DNA of 64,000 nt from Acinetobacter sp. ANC 5054 (GTDB taxonomy: Bacteria > Pseudomonadota > Gammaproteobacteria > Pseudomonadales > Moraxellaceae): positions 1 through 64,000 of the forward strand of contig NZ_NEGG01000005.1 in the NCBI RefSeq assembly GCF_002135295.1, read 5' to 3'. The number at the start of each line of letters is the position of its first letter. Position 1 is the stretch's first letter. Positions 45,238 to 56,189 of this stretch are shown here, piece by piece. A program made the translations under genes and the position numbers. A model generated the notes under the pieces. It saw only the letters and a list, made by a program, of their open reading frames with translations, did not search any database and was not told the origin of the DNA.

Positions 45238-45282
45238 ATAATAACCTAATTAGCCTACTGAAATCAACAGGTCTTGATCAGA

Positions 45283-45399
45283 TTAACCTTGACGCTGCTT
45301 ATGACGAGGTTCTGCGCTGCAAATTACGCGAATAACCCCATTACGACGGATAACTTTACAGCTACCACAAATTTTCTTTACAGAAGCTTGAACTTTCAT
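45283..45399 (-). CDS. rpmJ: 50S ribosomal protein L36
   Basis: This 38-residue gene is read as [21 protein letters not shown] at its start. Its zinc ligands (CxxC at 11-14, then Cys27 and His33) are all present, so it is the zinc-containing form. It lies between secY and rpsM. Confidence 0.97.
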
Positions 45400-45419
45400 A
45401 ATGAAACCTCTAAGTGCGC

Positions 45420-46778
45420 TTATCCTTTCGGATGAGCAGTCGTTTTACGCATTAACGATTGATTGTCATATTGATGCGATGTGAGATGAGCTTGAAGCTG
45501 AGCCATAAAGTCCATCACAACTACCACTACGATCAGTAAAGACGTACCACCTAAGCTAAATGGAATACCAAATGAGCTTTGTAGAATCATCGGCATTAAA
45601 CAGATGATTGTGATGTAAATCGCGCCAATAAAAGTCAAACGATTCAAAATATGATCTAAATAGCGTGCAGTTTGCTCACCAGGACGAATACCTGGTACAT
45701 ATGCACCACTGCGTTTTAAATTCTCTGAAACTTCTTTAGGACTAAAAACTAGCGCTGTATAGAAATAACAGAAGAAAATAATAAGTGCGCCAAATAACAC
45801 CAAATACATCGGTTGACCAGGCGACAATACGAGCGCCAAATCTTGTAGGCTGCGTTTCACAATACCAGCTTCAGGATCTGCACTACCGACCCATTGACCT
45901 AAGCTCGCTGGGAACAAAAGCAATGAACTGGCAAAAATTGCAGGAATCACACCCGCCATATTAATTTTTAATGGCAAATGAGACTGCTGTGCTGTAAATA
46001 CACGACGACCTTGTTGTTTTTGAGCATAGTTCACTGGAATACGACGTTGCGCTTTCTCAATAAACACGATTGCTGCTAATACTGCTACAGATAATAGCGC
46101 AAAAATTGCTAAACCAATCAAACTTGATTGACCATTATCTACAGAAGTTAAGGATTGCAAAGCTAAATTCGGCAAACCTGCAACAATACCTGCGAAGATG
46201 ATCATGGAAATACCATTCCCCACCCCACGCTCGGTAATTTGCTCACCCAACCACATTAAGAACATTGTACCAGCAACCAATGAAGTTACTGCCGGAACGT
46301 AAAAAGCAAGTCCACTAGTCAATGTAATATTTTGACTAATCAGACCTGCACACATCCCGATCGCTTGCACAAGTGCAAGGAACAATGTGCCTTGGCGCGT
46401 ATATTGATTGATCTTACGCTTACCCTGTTCGCCTTCTTTCTTTAAAGCTTCCAGCGAAGGAACAACTGTTGACATCAACTGCACGATAATCGACGCAGAG
46501 ATATATGGCATGATCCCAAGAGCAAGAATTGACATACGCTCTAATGCACCACCCGAGAACATGTTAAACAAACCCAGGATAGTACCTGAGTTTGCATTGA
46601 ACAGATTCTCTAGTGCGGCATTGTTAATGCCCGGTACTGGAATATGTGCTCCCAGTCGAAAAACCAACAACGCCCCGATGAGGAACATCATTCGGCGAAT
46701 AATTTCACGATATTTCACATGAAATGGTTGGCCTTTCATCATGTTAACATGACCTGTCGAACTAGGAGTCATAGACAC
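45420..46778 (-). CDS. secY: Protein translocase subunit SecY
   Basis: SecY is the ten-helix pore of the SecYEG translocon. [15 protein letters not shown] near the start, the plug region, and [27 protein letters not shown] are family marks. Length 452 aa. It is 6 bp from rplO and 20 bp from rpmJ, in the spc operon. Confidence 0.97.
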
Positions 46779-46784
46779 TGGGGA

Positions 46785-47225
46785 TTACTCCTCGACTTTA
46801 CCGCCAGCAGCTTCAACAGCAGCTTTAGCGCCTTTAGTCAATGCAACACCTTGAACAGTGAATGCACGAGTAATTTCACCAGAAAGTACGATACGAGCAC
46901 GAGTCATATCTTTACGTACAACATTCGCAGCTTTTAAAGTTTCAAGAGACACGATGTCGCCTTCAACTTTAGCAAGCTCAGATAAACGTACTTCAGCAGT
47001 TTTCAAAGCGAGTTGGCTAGTGAAGCCGAATTTAGGCAAACGACGATATAACGCAGTTTGACCACCTTCGAAACCTGGACGTACGCCACCGCTCTTACGT
47101 GATTTTTGACCTTTGACACCACGGCCACCAGTCTTACCAACACCAGAACCGATACCACGGCCTAAACGAAGGTTGTCACGCTTAGCACCTTCTGCAGGTG
47201 CAATTGTATTTAAACGCAGAGTCAT
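46785..47225 (-). CDS. rplO: 50S ribosomal protein L15
   Basis: L15 joins 23S rRNA late in assembly. The glycine-rich block [54 protein letters not shown] is present. 146 aa; 3 bp after rpmD. Confidence 0.98.
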   Translation of the reverse strand: MTLRLNTIAPAEGAKRDNLRLGRGIGSGVGKTGGRGVKGQKSRKSGGVRPGFEGGQTALYRRLPKFGFTSQLALKTAEVRLSELAKVEGDIVSLETLKAANVVRKDMTRARIVLSGEITRAFTVQGVALTKGAKAAVEAAGGKVEE

Positions 47226-47228
47226 GGC

Positions 47229-47405
47229 TTATTCCTCTACACTAACCATATAGTAAACTTGGTTGATCATACCACGGTTAGAAGGCGTATCTTGCACTTC
47301 AACAGTATGACCAATACGACGCAGACCTAAACCTTTAAGGCTAAGCTTGTGATTTTTCAAGCGGTGCGATGCAGATTTAGTCTGGGTAACTTTAATCGTT
47401 TTCAT
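47229..47405 (-). CDS. rpmD: 50S ribosomal protein L30
   Basis: A 58-residue ORF translating as [20 protein letters not shown] onwards, with [17 protein letters not shown] and a MINQVYYMV end; these match L30. It lies between rplO and rpsE and is too short for the automatic gene size cut-off. Confidence 0.97.
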   Translation of the reverse strand: MKTIKVTQTKSASHRLKNHKLSLKGLGLRRIGHTVEVQDTPSNRGMINQVYYMVSVEE

Positions 47406-47411
47406 GATTGA

Positions 47412-47909
47412 TTACCCTTGAATTTGTGCTACTGATAAACCACGTTTCGCAGCAACTTTCTCAGGAGAAGTCATATCACGCAAACCGTTAAAAGTTGCGT
47501 TTACTACGTTAGCAGCGTTAGTAGAACCATAACACTTAGTTAATACGTTACGTACACCTACAGCTTCTAAAACTGCACGCATAGCGCCACCAGCAATTAC
47601 ACCAGTACCTTCAGAAGCAGGTTGCATGTAAACGCGGCTTGCACCGTGACGAGCATTGATAGGATGCTGAACAGTACCGTCAACAAGGTCAACAGTAATC
47701 ATGTTGCGACGAGCAGCTTCAAGTGCTTTAGAAATAGCAGCTGGAACTTCACGTGCTTTACCACGACCAAAACCTACGCGACCATTACCATCACCCACAA
47801 CAGTTAATGCTGTGAAAGAGAAGATACGACCACCCTTAACAACTTTGGCTACACGATCAACGGCAACCAGCTTTTCAACAAGACCTTCGTTTTGTTCAAC
47901 TTTAGCCAT
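47412..47909 (-). CDS. rpsE: 30S ribosomal protein S5
   Basis: S5 lies near the decoding centre and affects fidelity. The [39 protein letters not shown] and [27 protein letters not shown] blocks are clear. 165 aa, next to rplR. Confidence 0.98.
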   Translation of the reverse strand: MAKVEQNEGLVEKLVAVDRVAKVVKGGRIFSFTALTVVGDGNGRVGFGRGKAREVPAAISKALEAARRNMITVDLVDGTVQHPINARHGASRVYMQPASEGTGVIAGGAMRAVLEAVGVRNVLTKCYGSTNAANVVNATFNGLRDMTSPEKVAAKRGLSVAQIQG

Positions 47910-47911
47910 GA

Positions 47912-48262
47912 TTAGAACTCCAAGCCGTTTTCACGAGCAGCATCAGCCAAGGCTTTGATACGACCATGATATTTGAAACCAGAACGGTCGAATGCAACTT
48001 TAGTTACACCAGCCGCTTTAGCACGTTCTGCAATTAAAGCACCAACTTTCTGAGCTGAATCAACGTTACCAGTAGTACCAGCACGTAGAGTAGCGTCTAA
48101 AGTAGAAGCTTGCGCTAATACTTTGCCACCATCTGCAGAGATAACTTGAGCATAGATGTGACGCGGAGTGCGGTTTACACACAAACGAGTCGCACCCAAT
48201 GCACGGATGTGCAAGCGTGTGCTTTTCGCACGACGCAAACGGGATTGTTTCTTTTCGTTCAT
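47912..48262 (-). CDS. rplR: 50S ribosomal protein L18
   Basis: L18 binds 5S rRNA with L5 and L25. Basic N-terminus [33 protein letters not shown] and [20 protein letters not shown] near the end. 116 aa; only 2 bp separate it from rpsE. Confidence 0.98.
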   Translation of the reverse strand: MNEKKQSRLRRAKSTRLHIRALGATRLCVNRTPRHIYAQVISADGGKVLAQASTLDATLRAGTTGNVDSAQKVGALIAERAKAAGVTKVAFDRSGFKYHGRIKALADAARENGLEF

Positions 48263-48276
48263 AAGAACCTCGCGCC

Positions 48277-48810
48277 TTATTTCTTCTTAGCTTCTTTACG
48301 AAGTACAACTTCGTCAGAATAACGAACACCTTTACCTTTATAAGGCTCTGGCGGACGGTAACCACGGATTTCTGCTGCAACTTGACCTAATTTAGCTTTA
48401 TCAGCTGATTTAAGGATAATTTCAGTTGCAGTAGGAGTTTCTGCAGTTACACCTTCAGGAAGGTTGTAATCGATCGGGTGTGAGAAACCAAGGTTAAGGT
48501 TAACAATGTTACCTTTAACCGCAGCTTTATAACCAACACCGATAAGCTGTAGCTTACGTTCGAAACCTTCGTTAACACCTTTTACAAGGTTGTTAAGAAC
48601 AGCGCGAGCAGTACCAGCTTGCATCCAAGCATCTTTAGATTCAGCTTTAGGAGCAATAACTAGAGTACCGTCTTCCTGTTTTAGCTCGACCAGCGCATGC
48701 AGGTTGAAAGACAATGTACCTTTGCTGCCTTTCACTTCGACCTGCCGGCCGTTCTGAGTAACTGTAACACCATTAGGTACAGTTACTGGGGCTTTAGCCA
48801 CACGAGACAT
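48277..48810 (-). CDS. rplF: 50S ribosomal protein L6
   Basis: L6 binds near the sarcin-ricin loop. [17 protein letters not shown] at the start, and [30 protein letters not shown] at the end. 177 aa. Confidence 0.98.
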   Translation of the reverse strand: MSRVAKAPVTVPNGVTVTQNGRQVEVKGSKGTLSFNLHALVELKQEDGTLVIAPKAESKDAWMQAGTARAVLNNLVKGVNEGFERKLQLIGVGYKAAVKGNIVNLNLGFSHPIDYNLPEGVTAETPTATEIILKSADKAKLGQVAAEIRGYRPPEPYKGKGVRYSDEVVLRKEAKKK

Positions 48811-48823
48811 GAGGAATCACCTA

Positions 48824-49219
48824 TTAAGAAACAAAAGCAATAACTTCACCACCGATGCCTGCAGCACGTGCAGCGCGATCAGTCATGATGCCTTTGCTTG
48901 TAGAAACAATTGCAACACCCAAACCTTGCTTAACGCTAGGAAGTGCATCTTTACCGCGATACTGACGTAGACCTGGACGGCTTACGCGTTTCACAGTTTC
49001 GATAACTGGTTTGCCTTCGAAATATTTTAAAGTAATCGTTAAAGTCGCTTTGCCTTCATTGTCAGCAACAGCTACATCAGCGATATAACCTTCTTGTTGA
49101 AGTACGTTAGCAATCGCAACTTTCAACTTTGAGTTTGGCATAGAAACAGTTTGTTTCTTCGCCATTTGTGCGTTACGAACACGTGTTAGCATGTCGGCAA
49201 CGGTATCTTGCATACTCAT
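48824..49219 (-). CDS. rpsH: 30S ribosomal protein S8
   Basis: S8 binds 16S rRNA helix 21 and, in E. coli, represses the spc operon. [22 protein letters not shown] and [32 protein letters not shown] are diagnostic. 131 aa. Confidence 0.98.
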   Translation of the reverse strand: MSMQDTVADMLTRVRNAQMAKKQTVSMPNSKLKVAIANVLQQEGYIADVAVADNEGKATLTITLKYFEGKPVIETVKRVSRPGLRQYRGKDALPSVKQGLGVAIVSTSKGIMTDRAARAAGIGGEVIAFVS

Positions 49220-49231
49220 TTATAGTGCTCC

Positions 49232-49537
49232 TTACCAGCTTGCCTTAACAACGCCCGGTACATCACCTTGCATTACTGTTTCACGTAATTTGTTACGGCT
49301 TAAACCGAACTTACGGAAGTAACCATGAGGACGACCCGTTAAACCACAACGGTTACGTAGACGTACTGGAGACGCATTACGTGGTAATGCTTGAAATTTC
49401 ATCATCGCTTCGAAACGTTCTTCGTCTGATGCATTTACGTTTGCGATAATTGCTTTTAATTCAGCACGTTTCGCAGCGTATTTAGCAACAGTAGCTTCGC
49501 GTTTCAATTCGCGATTAATCATGCCTTTCTTAGCCAT
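49232..49537 (-). CDS. rpsN: 30S ribosomal protein S14
   Basis: S14 of the 30S head, 101 aa. It lacks a CxxC pair, so it is the long zinc-free form. [25 protein letters not shown] is the family signature. Confidence 0.98.
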   Translation of the reverse strand: MAKKGMINRELKREATVAKYAAKRAELKAIIANVNASDEERFEAMMKFQALPRNASPVRLRNRCGLTGRPHGYFRKFGLSRNKLRETVMQGDVPGVVKASW

Positions 49538-49546
49538 ATCGACCTC

Positions 49547-50083
49547 TTATTTGAACGGGAAGCCGAAAGAACGCATAAGCGCACGGCCTTCGTCATCGGT
49601 GCGAGCAGTCGTAGTGATGGTAATATCCATACCACGAATACGATCAATCTTATCAAAATCGATTTCAGGGAACATGATTTGTTCCTTAAGACCCATTGAG
49701 TAGTTACCACGACCATCAAATGATTTCGCTGAGAAACCACGGAAGTCACGGATACGAGGGATCGCGATAGAGATCAGACGGTCTAAGAATTCGTACATAC
49801 GTTCGCCGCGTAAAGTAACTTTACAGCCGATTGGCCAACCATCACGGATTTTGAAACCAGCGATAGATTTACGAGCTAAAGTAAGTACTGGTTTTTGACC
49901 AGCAATTGCTTGCATATCAGCAAGAGCGCCGTCTAACAATTTCTTGTCCGCTGATGCAGCACCAACACCCATGTTGATGGTGATTTTAGTAATGCGAGGG
50001 ATTTCCATCACATTCTTAACGCCCAATTGTTCTTTTAATTGAGCCTTAAGTTCGTCGTTGTAACGCGTTTTAAGTCTGGCCAT
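49547..50083 (-). CDS. rplE: 50S ribosomal protein L5
   Basis: L5 binds 5S rRNA and contacts the 30S head. [28 protein letters not shown] and [20 protein letters not shown] match the family. 178 aa. Confidence 0.98.
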   Translation of the reverse strand: MARLKTRYNDELKAQLKEQLGVKNVMEIPRITKITINMGVGAASADKKLLDGALADMQAIAGQKPVLTLARKSIAGFKIRDGWPIGCKVTLRGERMYEFLDRLISIAIPRIRDFRGFSAKSFDGRGNYSMGLKEQIMFPEIDFDKIDRIRGMDITITTTARTDDEGRALMRSFGFPFK

Positions 50084-50098
50084 TGCCTAGTCAACCTA

Positions 50099-50416
50099 TT
50101 ACTTCGCTACCGCCACTGATTCACCATTAGATTTGAATACGCGAGTTTTCACGCCTTCAATCACTTGGTAACCAACACGGTCAGCCTTTTGGGTTGTAGC
50201 ATTAAAAATTGCCACATTAGAGATATGAAGCTCAGCTTCCTGAGTTACGATGCCGCCTTCAGCGCCAGTAGCTCGGTTAGGCTTTTGATGCTTCGTTACC
50301 AAGTTAAGGCCTTCAACCTTAACACGGTCATTAGAAACAGACAAAACAGTACCTTGTTTGCCTTTTTCTTTACCTGCGATCACAATTACTTGATCGCCTT
50401 TTTTAATCTTAGCCAT
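50099..50416 (-). CDS. rplX: 50S ribosomal protein L24
   Basis: L24 starts 50S assembly. The KOW motif is [25 protein letters not shown]. 105 aa, between rplN and rplE. Confidence 0.98.
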   Translation of the reverse strand: MAKIKKGDQVIVIAGKEKGKQGTVLSVSNDRVKVEGLNLVTKHQKPNRATGAEGGIVTQEAELHISNVAIFNATTQKADRVGYQVIEGVKTRVFKSNGESVAVAK

Positions 50417-50425
50417 GATTGCCTC

Positions 50426-50794
50426 TTATAGAACTTCAGGAGCCAGTGAAATAATTTTCATGAACTGTTCAGTACGAAGTTCACGAGTCACTGGTCCGAA
50501 AATACGAGTTGCAATCGGCGCTTTGTTGTTGTTCAAAATAACAGCTGCGTTATCATCGAAACGAATAACAGAACCATCTGGACGACGGATGCCGAATTTT
50601 GTACGTACAACAACAGCATTCATCACGTCACCTTTTTTAACACGTGCGCGTGGAATAGCTTCTTTTACAGTAACTTTAATAATGTCGCCAACAGAAGCAT
50701 AACGACGATGTGAACCACCAAGTACTTTAATACATTGTACGCGGCGAGCACCACTGTTGTCTGCTACGTCGAGCATACTTTCGGTTTGAATCAT
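50426..50794 (-). CDS. rplN: 50S ribosomal protein L14
   Basis: L14 sits at the subunit interface. [33 protein letters not shown] and the C-terminal [18 protein letters not shown] are typical. 122 aa. It is the first spc-type gene here and is preceded by the long hairpin at 50814-50871. Confidence 0.98.
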   Translation of the reverse strand: MIQTESMLDVADNSGARRVQCIKVLGGSHRRYASVGDIIKVTVKEAIPRARVKKGDVMNAVVVRTKFGIRRPDGSVIRFDDNAAVILNNNKAPIATRIFGPVTRELRTEQFMKIISLAPEVL

Positions 50795-50813
50795 TGCCCT
50801 ACTCCAAAACCGA

Positions 50814-50871
50814 GCATCACCGGTCGCAATTTCGAAAGGCTCAAAGAGTACTCGAAATTGACCGATGATGC
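50814..50871 (-). promoter_or_regulatory. Long hairpin between rpsQ and rplN
   Basis: The 89-bp rpsQ-rplN gap contains a 20-22 bp inverted repeat: one arm at 50814-50835, the other at 50852-50871, differing by one mismatch and a two-base bulge. The loop is 16 bases. No T run follows on the minus strand. This is the S10/spc boundary in E. coli, so processing by RNase III or a regulatory fold is plausible. Confidence 0.7.
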
Positions 50872-50883
50872 AAGAACGTTTAA

Positions 50884-51141
50884 TTACTCAGCAGCAGCTT
50901 CAACAACTTCAACTAATGTCCAAGACTTAGTTTTAGAAATTGGGCGGCTTTCTTTGATGCTTACTAGGTCGCCAACTTTAGCAACATTGTTTTCATCATG
51001 AGCGTGTAATTTAGTTGAACGGCGGATTGATTTGCCATACAACGGGTGTTGAACGCGGCGTTCGATAAGAACAACGATAGACTTGTCCATCTTGTCGCTA
51101 ACTACTTTACCGGTTAACGTGCGAACTGTTTGTTCACTCAT
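50884..51141 (-). CDS. rpsQ: 30S ribosomal protein S17
   Basis: S17 binds 16S rRNA in the body. [43 protein letters not shown] is the signature. 85 aa. Its ATG overlaps the rpmC stop by 4 bp, so the two are translationally coupled. Confidence 0.98.
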   Translation of the reverse strand: MSEQTVRTLTGKVVSDKMDKSIVVLIERRVQHPLYGKSIRRSTKLHAHDENNVAKVGDLVSIKESRPISKTKSWTLVEVVEAAAE

Positions 51142-51335
51142 TGTCCGTTCCCCTGTTTTTCGGTTAGGAGTGTCTTAATACGAGCAATAGTTTTACGAGT
51201 AAGTGCAACTTCGTGCGATTTACCCAATTGACCAGTTGCTTTTGCCATACGAAGACGGAATTGGTTTAGCTGTTGCTCATCAAGCAAAGCTGTCAACTCT
51301 TCAACCGACTTTTCACGTAGATCTTTAGTTTTCAT
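51138..51335 (-). CDS. rpmC: 50S ribosomal protein L29
   Basis: L29 lies at the exit tunnel and contacts SRP and trigger factor. [37 protein letters not shown] matches the family. 65 aa; it overlaps both rpsQ (4 bp) and rplP (1 bp). Confidence 0.97.
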   Translation of the reverse strand: MKTKDLREKSVEELTALLDEQQLNQFRLRMAKATGQLGKSHEVALTRKTIARIKTLLTEKQGNGQ

Positions 51336-51748
51336 TACATTACCGTCCGAGTCACGATAGTGGTTTTAAACGGAAGTTTTGCAGCAGCAAGCGTAAACGC
51401 TTCGCGAGCAAGTTCTTCGTTAACACCATCAATTTCGTACAAGACTTTACCTGGTTTGATTTGGCAAACCCAGTATTCCACAGAACCTTTACCTTTACCC
51501 ATACGAACTTCTAATGGTTTTTCAGTAATTGGTTTGTCTGGGAAAACACGGATAAAGATCTTACCACCACGTTTAATACGACGGCTGATTGTACGACGCG
51601 CTGCTTCAATTTGACGCGCAGTCATTTGACCACGTTCAATTGATTTAAGTGCAATAGTACCGAAAGATACTGAGCTACCGCGATGTGCTAGACCAGTGTT
51701 ACGGCCTTTTTGCACTTTACGGAATTTAGTACGTTTAGGTTGTAACAT
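51335..51748 (-). CDS. rplP: 50S ribosomal protein L16
   Basis: L16 is near the A site and P site t[27 protein letters not shown] and [34 protein letters not shown] are diagnostic. 137 aa. Confidence 0.98.
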   Translation of the reverse strand: MLQPKRTKFRKVQKGRNTGLAHRGSSVSFGTIALKSIERGQMTARQIEAARRTISRRIKRGGKIFIRVFPDKPITEKPLEVRMGKGKGSVEYWVCQIKPGKVLYEIDGVNEELAREAFTLAAAKLPFKTTIVTRTVM

Positions 51749-51751
51749 GGA

Positions 51752-52504
51752 TTATTCTCCTTTTTCAGCAGAACGATCATTGCGACGACCACGACGCTCT
51801 TGACCTTCACCACGACCACGACCGCGTTTAGCTGGACGTTCTTCAGCAGGAGCTGGGTTCATGACTTGTTTCATGCCACCAAGGATCTCACCGCGGAATA
51901 CCCAAACTTTAACACCAATCGTACCGTAAGTAGTCTCAGCACGCATAGTAGCATAGTCGATGTCAGCACGAAGAGTATGTAGAGGTACACGACCTTCACG
52001 ATACCATTCTGTACGAGCAATCTCAGCACCACCTAGACGGCCTGAAACTTCAACCTTGATACCTTTAGCACCAGCACGCATAGAGTTTTGAACCGCACGC
52101 TTCATAGCACGACGGAACATTACACGTTTTTCTAATTGAGAAGCGATTGCTTCAGCAACTAAACGAGCGTCTAAATCTGGGCGATCGATTTCGTTGATGC
52201 TTACTTGCGCAGGAACACCCATAATAGATGTCAATTCGCGTTGTAATTTCTCAATGTCTTCGCCTTTTTTACCGATCACGATACCAGGACGCGCAGTGCT
52301 AATCGTAATTTTAGCAGCGCCTGTAGGGCGTTCGATAAGAATATTGCTGATCATCGCATTCTTAAGTTTTTTAGTTAAAAACTCACGAACTTGAAGATCT
52401 TTAAGCAAGTATTCAGCATATTGTTTCGGATTCGCATACCAGTTAGCGTTATGACGTTTCACAACACCTAGGCGGATACCGATTGGATGAACCTTCTGAC
52501 CCAT
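51752..52504 (-). CDS. rpsC: 30S ribosomal protein S3
   Basis: S3 has an N-terminal KH domain ([23 protein letters not shown]) and helps unwind mRNA. 250 aa, with a charged, arginine-rich C-terminal tail ([26 protein letters not shown]) longer than in E. coli. Confidence 0.98.
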   Translation of the reverse strand: MGQKVHPIGIRLGVVKRHNANWYANPKQYAEYLLKDLQVREFLTKKLKNAMISNILIERPTGAAKITISTARPGIVIGKKGEDIEKLQRELTSIMGVPAQVSINEIDRPDLDARLVAEAIASQLEKRVMFRRAMKRAVQNSMRAGAKGIKVEVSGRLGGAEIARTEWYREGRVPLHTLRADIDYATMRAETTYGTIGVKVWVFRGEILGGMKQVMNPAPAEERPAKRGRGRGEGQERRGRRNDRSAEKGE

Positions 52505-52505
52505 A

Positions 52506-52835
52506 TCAAACCCCTACCTTAACGGTAATGTGACAAGTACGCTTAGTAATACGATCTGCACGGCCTTTGGCACGTGGCAAAATACGTTTAAGGCTAGTGC
52601 CTTCATCAACGTAGATCGTAGAAACTTTAAGGTCGTCTACATCTAAACTGTTATTATGTTCAGCGTTTGCAATCGCAGATTCCAATGCTTTTTTAACTAA
52701 AACTGCAGCTTTTTTGTTGCTGAAGTTCAAGATATTTAGAGCATGCGCAACAGATTTGCCGCGAATTAGATCTGCAACCAAACGAGTTTTTTGTGCCGAG
52801 ATAGCGGCACCGCGTAATTTAGCAGTTACTTCCAT
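52506..52835 (-). CDS. rplV: 50S ribosomal protein L22
   Basis: L22 lines the exit tunnel. [29 protein letters not shown] and [25 protein letters not shown] are typical. I use ATG 52835 (109 aa), because the AGGTG box is better spaced there than for ATG 52838. Confidence 0.97.
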   Translation of the reverse strand: MEVTAKLRGAAISAQKTRLVADLIRGKSVAHALNILNFSNKKAAVLVKKALESAIANAEHNNSLDVDDLKVSTIYVDEGTSLKRILPRAKGRADRITKRTCHITVKVGV

Positions 52836-52846
52836 CATAGCACCTA

Positions 52847-53122
52847 TTAACGTTTAGACTTCTTGTCAACACCGTGACCACGATAGGTACGAGTTGGCGC
52901 GAATTCACCTAGTTTATGACCAACCATGTGCTCAGATACGATCACTGGAACGTGGTTACGGCCATTATGTACAGAAATTGTTAGACCAACAAAATCCGGG
53001 AGGATCATCGAACGACGCGACCAAGTTTTGATCGGCTTACGGTTATTAGCCGCGATAGCCGCTTCAACCTTAGCGAACAAGTGCGCATCGACGAATGGGC
53101 CTTTTTTCAGAGAACGAGGCAT
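52847..53122 (-). CDS. rpsS: 30S ribosomal protein S19
   Basis: S19 in the 30S head. [20 protein letters not shown] and [18 protein letters not shown] are diagnostic. 91 aa. Confidence 0.98.
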   Translation of the reverse strand: MPRSLKKGPFVDAHLFAKVEAAIAANNRKPIKTWSRRSMILPDFVGLTISVHNGRNHVPVIVSEHMVGHKLGEFAPTRTYRGHGVDKKSKR

Positions 53123-53141
53123 TGTCAGATTCCTTTACTTG

Positions 53142-53966
53142 TTACTTAACGCGACGGTCGCGAATGATCATCTTAGTCGTACGCTTGTTGGTACGTGTTT
53201 TGTACCCTTTAGCTTTTTGACCCCATGGACTTACAGGTTGAATACCTTTGTTACGTCCTTCACCACCACCATGTGGATGGTCTACTGGGTTCATCGCCAT
53301 ACCACGTACGGTAGGACGAACGCCACGCCAGCGTGATGCACCTGCTTTACCAAGTGAACGAAGGTTGCTTTCTGAGTTAGAAACTTCACCTAACACAGCA
53401 CGGCATTCAACGTGTACTTTACGCATTTCGCCTGAACGAAGACGAATGATTGCGTAAGAACCGTCACGACCCAACAATTGAGCAGAAGTACCAGCAGAAC
53501 GTACTAATTGTGCGCCTTTACCGATTTTAAGCTCGATGTTGTGAAGAGTAGAACCGATAGGCATGTTGCGAAGTGGTAAGCAGTTACCTGGACGGATTGG
53601 AGCATCGTTACCAGACTGAACTTGATCACCAGCACGAAGGCCTTTAGGTGCAATAATATAGCGACGTTCACCGTCAGCATATTTCAATAAAGCAATATGA
53701 GCTGTACGGTTAGGATCGTATTCAATACGCTCAACTACAGCAGGGATGCTGTCTTTGTTACGTTTGAAATCTACGAGACGGTAGTGCTGTTTATGACCAC
53801 CACCAACGTGACGAGTTGTAATGTGACCGTTGTTATTACGACCACCAGTACGTTTTTTAGCTTCAACCAACGGTGCATATGGCGCGCCTTTGTGAAGGTG
53901 GTTATGTACCACTTTCTCTACAAAGCGACGTCCTGGAGACGTTGGCTTACATTTTTGAATCGGCAT
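53142..53966 (-). CDS. rplB: 50S ribosomal protein L2
   Basis: L2 is required for peptidyl transferase and subunit joining. The conserved C-terminal His lies in [33 protein letters not shown]. 274 aa. Confidence 0.98.
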   Translation of the reverse strand: MPIQKCKPTSPGRRFVEKVVHNHLHKGAPYAPLVEAKKRTGGRNNNGHITTRHVGGGHKQHYRLVDFKRNKDSIPAVVERIEYDPNRTAHIALLKYADGERRYIIAPKGLRAGDQVQSGNDAPIRPGNCLPLRNMPIGSTLHNIELKIGKGAQLVRSAGTSAQLLGRDGSYAIIRLRSGEMRKVHVECRAVLGEVSNSESNLRSLGKAGASRWRGVRPTVRGMAMNPVDHPHGGGEGRNKGIQPVSPWGQKAKGYKTRTNKRTTKMIIRDRRVK

Positions 53967-53977
53967 AATTTTCGTCC

Positions 53978-54298
53978 TTATTCCGCTGCGTTTTCAGCGG
54001 TATCGCCCAAGTCAGCCATTTCAACATCTTGGCCAGCTTTCAGGGTGACGTATGCTTTTTTAACATCAGAACGACGTCCTAATGTTTTACCAAAGCGTTT
54101 AGTCTTACCTTTAGTGATAGTAGTGTTAACTTTAACAACTTCCACACCAAATAGTTGCTCAACAGCTTTTTTGATTTCAAGTTTGTTAGCGCTTAGAGCA
54201 ACTTTAAAAACTTGAACACCAGCAGTTTCGCCTAAAACTTGTGCTTTTTCTGAGAATACAGGTCCTTGTAGGACTTGATAGATACGTTCGTTGTTCAT
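53978..54298 (-). CDS. rplW: 50S ribosomal protein L23
   Basis: L23 docks trigger factor and SRP at the exit. [24 protein letters not shown] at the start, 106 aa. It overlaps rplD by 4 bp. Confidence 0.97.
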   Translation of the reverse strand: MNNERIYQVLQGPVFSEKAQVLGETAGVQVFKVALSANKLEIKKAVEQLFGVEVVKVNTTITKGKTKRFGKTLGRRSDVKKAYVTLKAGQDVEMADLGDTAENAAE

Positions 54299-54897
54299 CC
54301 GAGTTCTACCTCAATTTTCTTAGCAGCAGCAACAGACATAACAACTTTATCGAACGCGATCAAGCTAACAGGATCGATAGCAGCAGCATCAACCACATCT
54401 ACATGTGGAATATTGCGAGCAGCAAGATACAAGTTCTCATCAACAGCATCAGTAACGATTAATGCACGAGGAGCATTCAAGTCGTTAAGTTTAGCAAGCA
54501 ATTCTTTAGTTTTTGGAGCTGCAACAGCAATCTCTTCAACCAAAACTAGACGATCTTGACGAACAAGTTCAGCTAGGATGCATTGCATAGCACCGCGATA
54601 CATTTTACGGTTTACTTTTTGAGACCAGTCTTGTGGACGAGCAGCAAAAGTTTTACCACCGCCAACCCAGATTGGGCTACGAATAGAACCAGCACGAGCG
54701 CGGCCAGTACCTTTTTGACGGAAAGGTTTTTTACCACCGCCAGAAACGTCTGCACGTGATTTTTGTGCTTTAGAACCTTGACGACCACCAGCTAAGTAAG
54801 CTGTAACAACTTGGTGTACAAGAGCTTCATTAAAATCACGACCGAACGCAACTTCAGATAACTCAACAGCAGAGCCGGAAACAGTATTTAAATTCAC
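54295..54897 (-). CDS. rplD: 50S ribosomal protein L4
   Basis: L4 lines the tunnel and, in E. coli, autoregulates the S10 operon through its leader. [22 protein letters not shown] is the signature. 200 aa. Confidence 0.98.
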   Translation of the reverse strand: MNLNTVSGSAVELSEVAFGRDFNEALVHQVVTAYLAGGRQGSKAQKSRADVSGGGKKPFRQKGTGRARAGSIRSPIWVGGGKTFAARPQDWSQKVNRKMYRGAMQCILAELVRQDRLVLVEEIAVAAPKTKELLAKLNDLNAPRALIVTDAVDENLYLAARNIPHVDVVDAAAIDPVSLIAFDKVVMSVAAAKKIEVELG

Positions 54898-54908
54898 TTT
54901 ATTTCCCC

Positions 54909-55547
54909 TCAGGCCTTGATAGTAGGACGAACAGTTACGTCGCCACCAGTAGCACCAGGAACTGCACCCTTAACAACTAGAACTGAACGTTCAACGTCGA
55001 TAGATACAATTTCAAGACCCTGTGTAGTTACGCGATCCGCACCTAAGTGACCAGGCATTTTTTTGCCTTTGAATACGCGACCAGGAGTCTGGTTTTGACC
55101 TGTAGAACCGATAACACGGTGAGATACAGAGTTACCATGTGTAGCATCTTGCGTACGGAAGTTCCAACGCTTAACACCACCCTGGAAACCTTTACCTTTA
55201 GAAGTACCAGTTACATCAACGATTTGACCAACTTGGAACAACTCAACAGTAAGAGTACCACCAACTTCACGACCTTCAAGATCAGCTTCTGTAGCGCGGA
55301 ATTCTTGTACCAAACGACCAGCAGCAACACCAGCTTTCGCAAAGTGGCCTTTTTGAGCGTTAGTTACGCGAGATTCGCGACGTTCACCAGTAGTGATTTG
55401 AATCGCTTGATAACCATCAGTTTCAAGCGTTTTGATTTGTGTGATGCGGTTAGGATCAACCTCAATCACTGTTACAGGTACAGAAACACCAGCATCTGTA
55501 AAGATACGTGTCATACCGCACTTGCGACCGACTAAACCAATAGCCAT
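54909..55547 (-). CDS. rplC: 50S ribosomal protein L3
   Basis: L3 is an early assembler near the peptidyl transferase centre. [20 protein letters not shown] and [33 protein letters not shown] are typical. The family start is at ATG 55547 (212 aa); ATG 55553 would add two residues. Confidence 0.97.
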   Translation of the reverse strand: MAIGLVGRKCGMTRIFTDAGVSVPVTVIEVDPNRITQIKTLETDGYQAIQITTGERRESRVTNAQKGHFAKAGVAAGRLVQEFRATEADLEGREVGGTLTVELFQVGQIVDVTGTSKGKGFQGGVKRWNFRTQDATHGNSVSHRVIGSTGQNQTPGRVFKGKKMPGHLGADRVTTQGLEIVSIDVERSVLVVKGAVPGATGGDVTVRPTIKA

Positions 55548-55606
55548 GTGCATAAACCTCTAAAAAAGCGGCCTAATTAACTTAGAGCGTTAATTAACCG
55601 AAAGCC

Positions 55607-55918
55607 TTAACCCAAAGCGATCTGAACATCAACACCAGCTGCAAGATCTAATTTCATCAATGCATCAACAGTTTTATCTGTAGGTTGAACGATATCGATC
55701 AAACGTTTGTAAGTGCGGATCTCGTATTGGTCACGCGCATCTTTATTAACGTGTGGTGATGTTAAAACGTTAAAACGTTCGATACGTGTAGGCATCGGAA
55801 TTGGACCACAAACTTGTGCGCCAGTACGTTTTGCTGTTTCTACGATTTCTTGAGCTGATTGATCAATTAGACGGTGATCAAAAGACTTAAGACGGATACG
55901 AATTCTCTGGTTAGACAT
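55607..55918 (-). CDS. rpsJ: 30S ribosomal protein S10
   Basis: S10 is the first gene of the super-operon and, with NusB, also serves antitermination. [45 protein letters not shown] matches the family. 103 aa from ATG 55918; the reading from 55954 adds 12 non-conserved residues. rplC follows 59 bp later. Confidence 0.98.
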
Positions 55919-56092
55919 ACCAGTTAACTCCAAGCCAAATATATAAAGAATCACCCTTGACGCATCTCACCCCACTTTTTAAAGAAGGCAAGTGTCAAGA
56001 GCAGTGAATTATCACTAAGGTCACGATCGATGCCGCGACTGTCACGATGTTAACTACTTTATTCGTAGCTAACCCCCTTTCATTAAAGGGTC
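55919..56092 (-). promoter_or_regulatory. S10 operon leader with hairpins
   Basis: The leader between the promoter and rpsJ is about 170 nt. Read on the minus strand it shows GTTAGCTAC/GTAGTTAAC with a 7-base loop (one mismatch), CTTGAC paired with GTCAAG, and an inner CACTT/AAGTG. E. coli uses such a leader for L4-mediated control, so a similar role is possible here. Confidence 0.5.
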
Positions 56093-56096
56093 GCCC

Positions 56097-56125
56097 ATTA
56101 TAGCTATTGTTTATTGCATAAGCAA
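56097..56125 (-). promoter_or_regulatory. Promoter of the S10 super-operon
   Basis: The minus strand gives -35 TTGCTT (plus 56120-56125), a 17-base spacer and -10 TATAAT (plus 56097-56102). It lies about 180 bp upstream of rpsJ and fits a strong ribosomal protein promoter. Confidence 0.8.
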
Positions 56126-56189
56126 ATCTCTTTTACTGTTTTTCATTTATTTTTCATTTTATACGCAAGATCAATTGTTTAAGATTTAA

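Noticed and set aside
50814..50871. Terminator between rpsQ and rplN
   Set aside because: No T run follows the stem on the minus strand, so termination is not supported.
53697..54215. 172-aa plus-strand ORF over rplB/rplW/rplD
   Set aside because: Antisense to conserved ribosomal genes, no ribosome binding site, and the composition reflects the reverse complement.
55047..55535. 162-aa plus-strand ORF over rplC
   Set aside because: Lies entirely antisense to rplC; no family resemblance.
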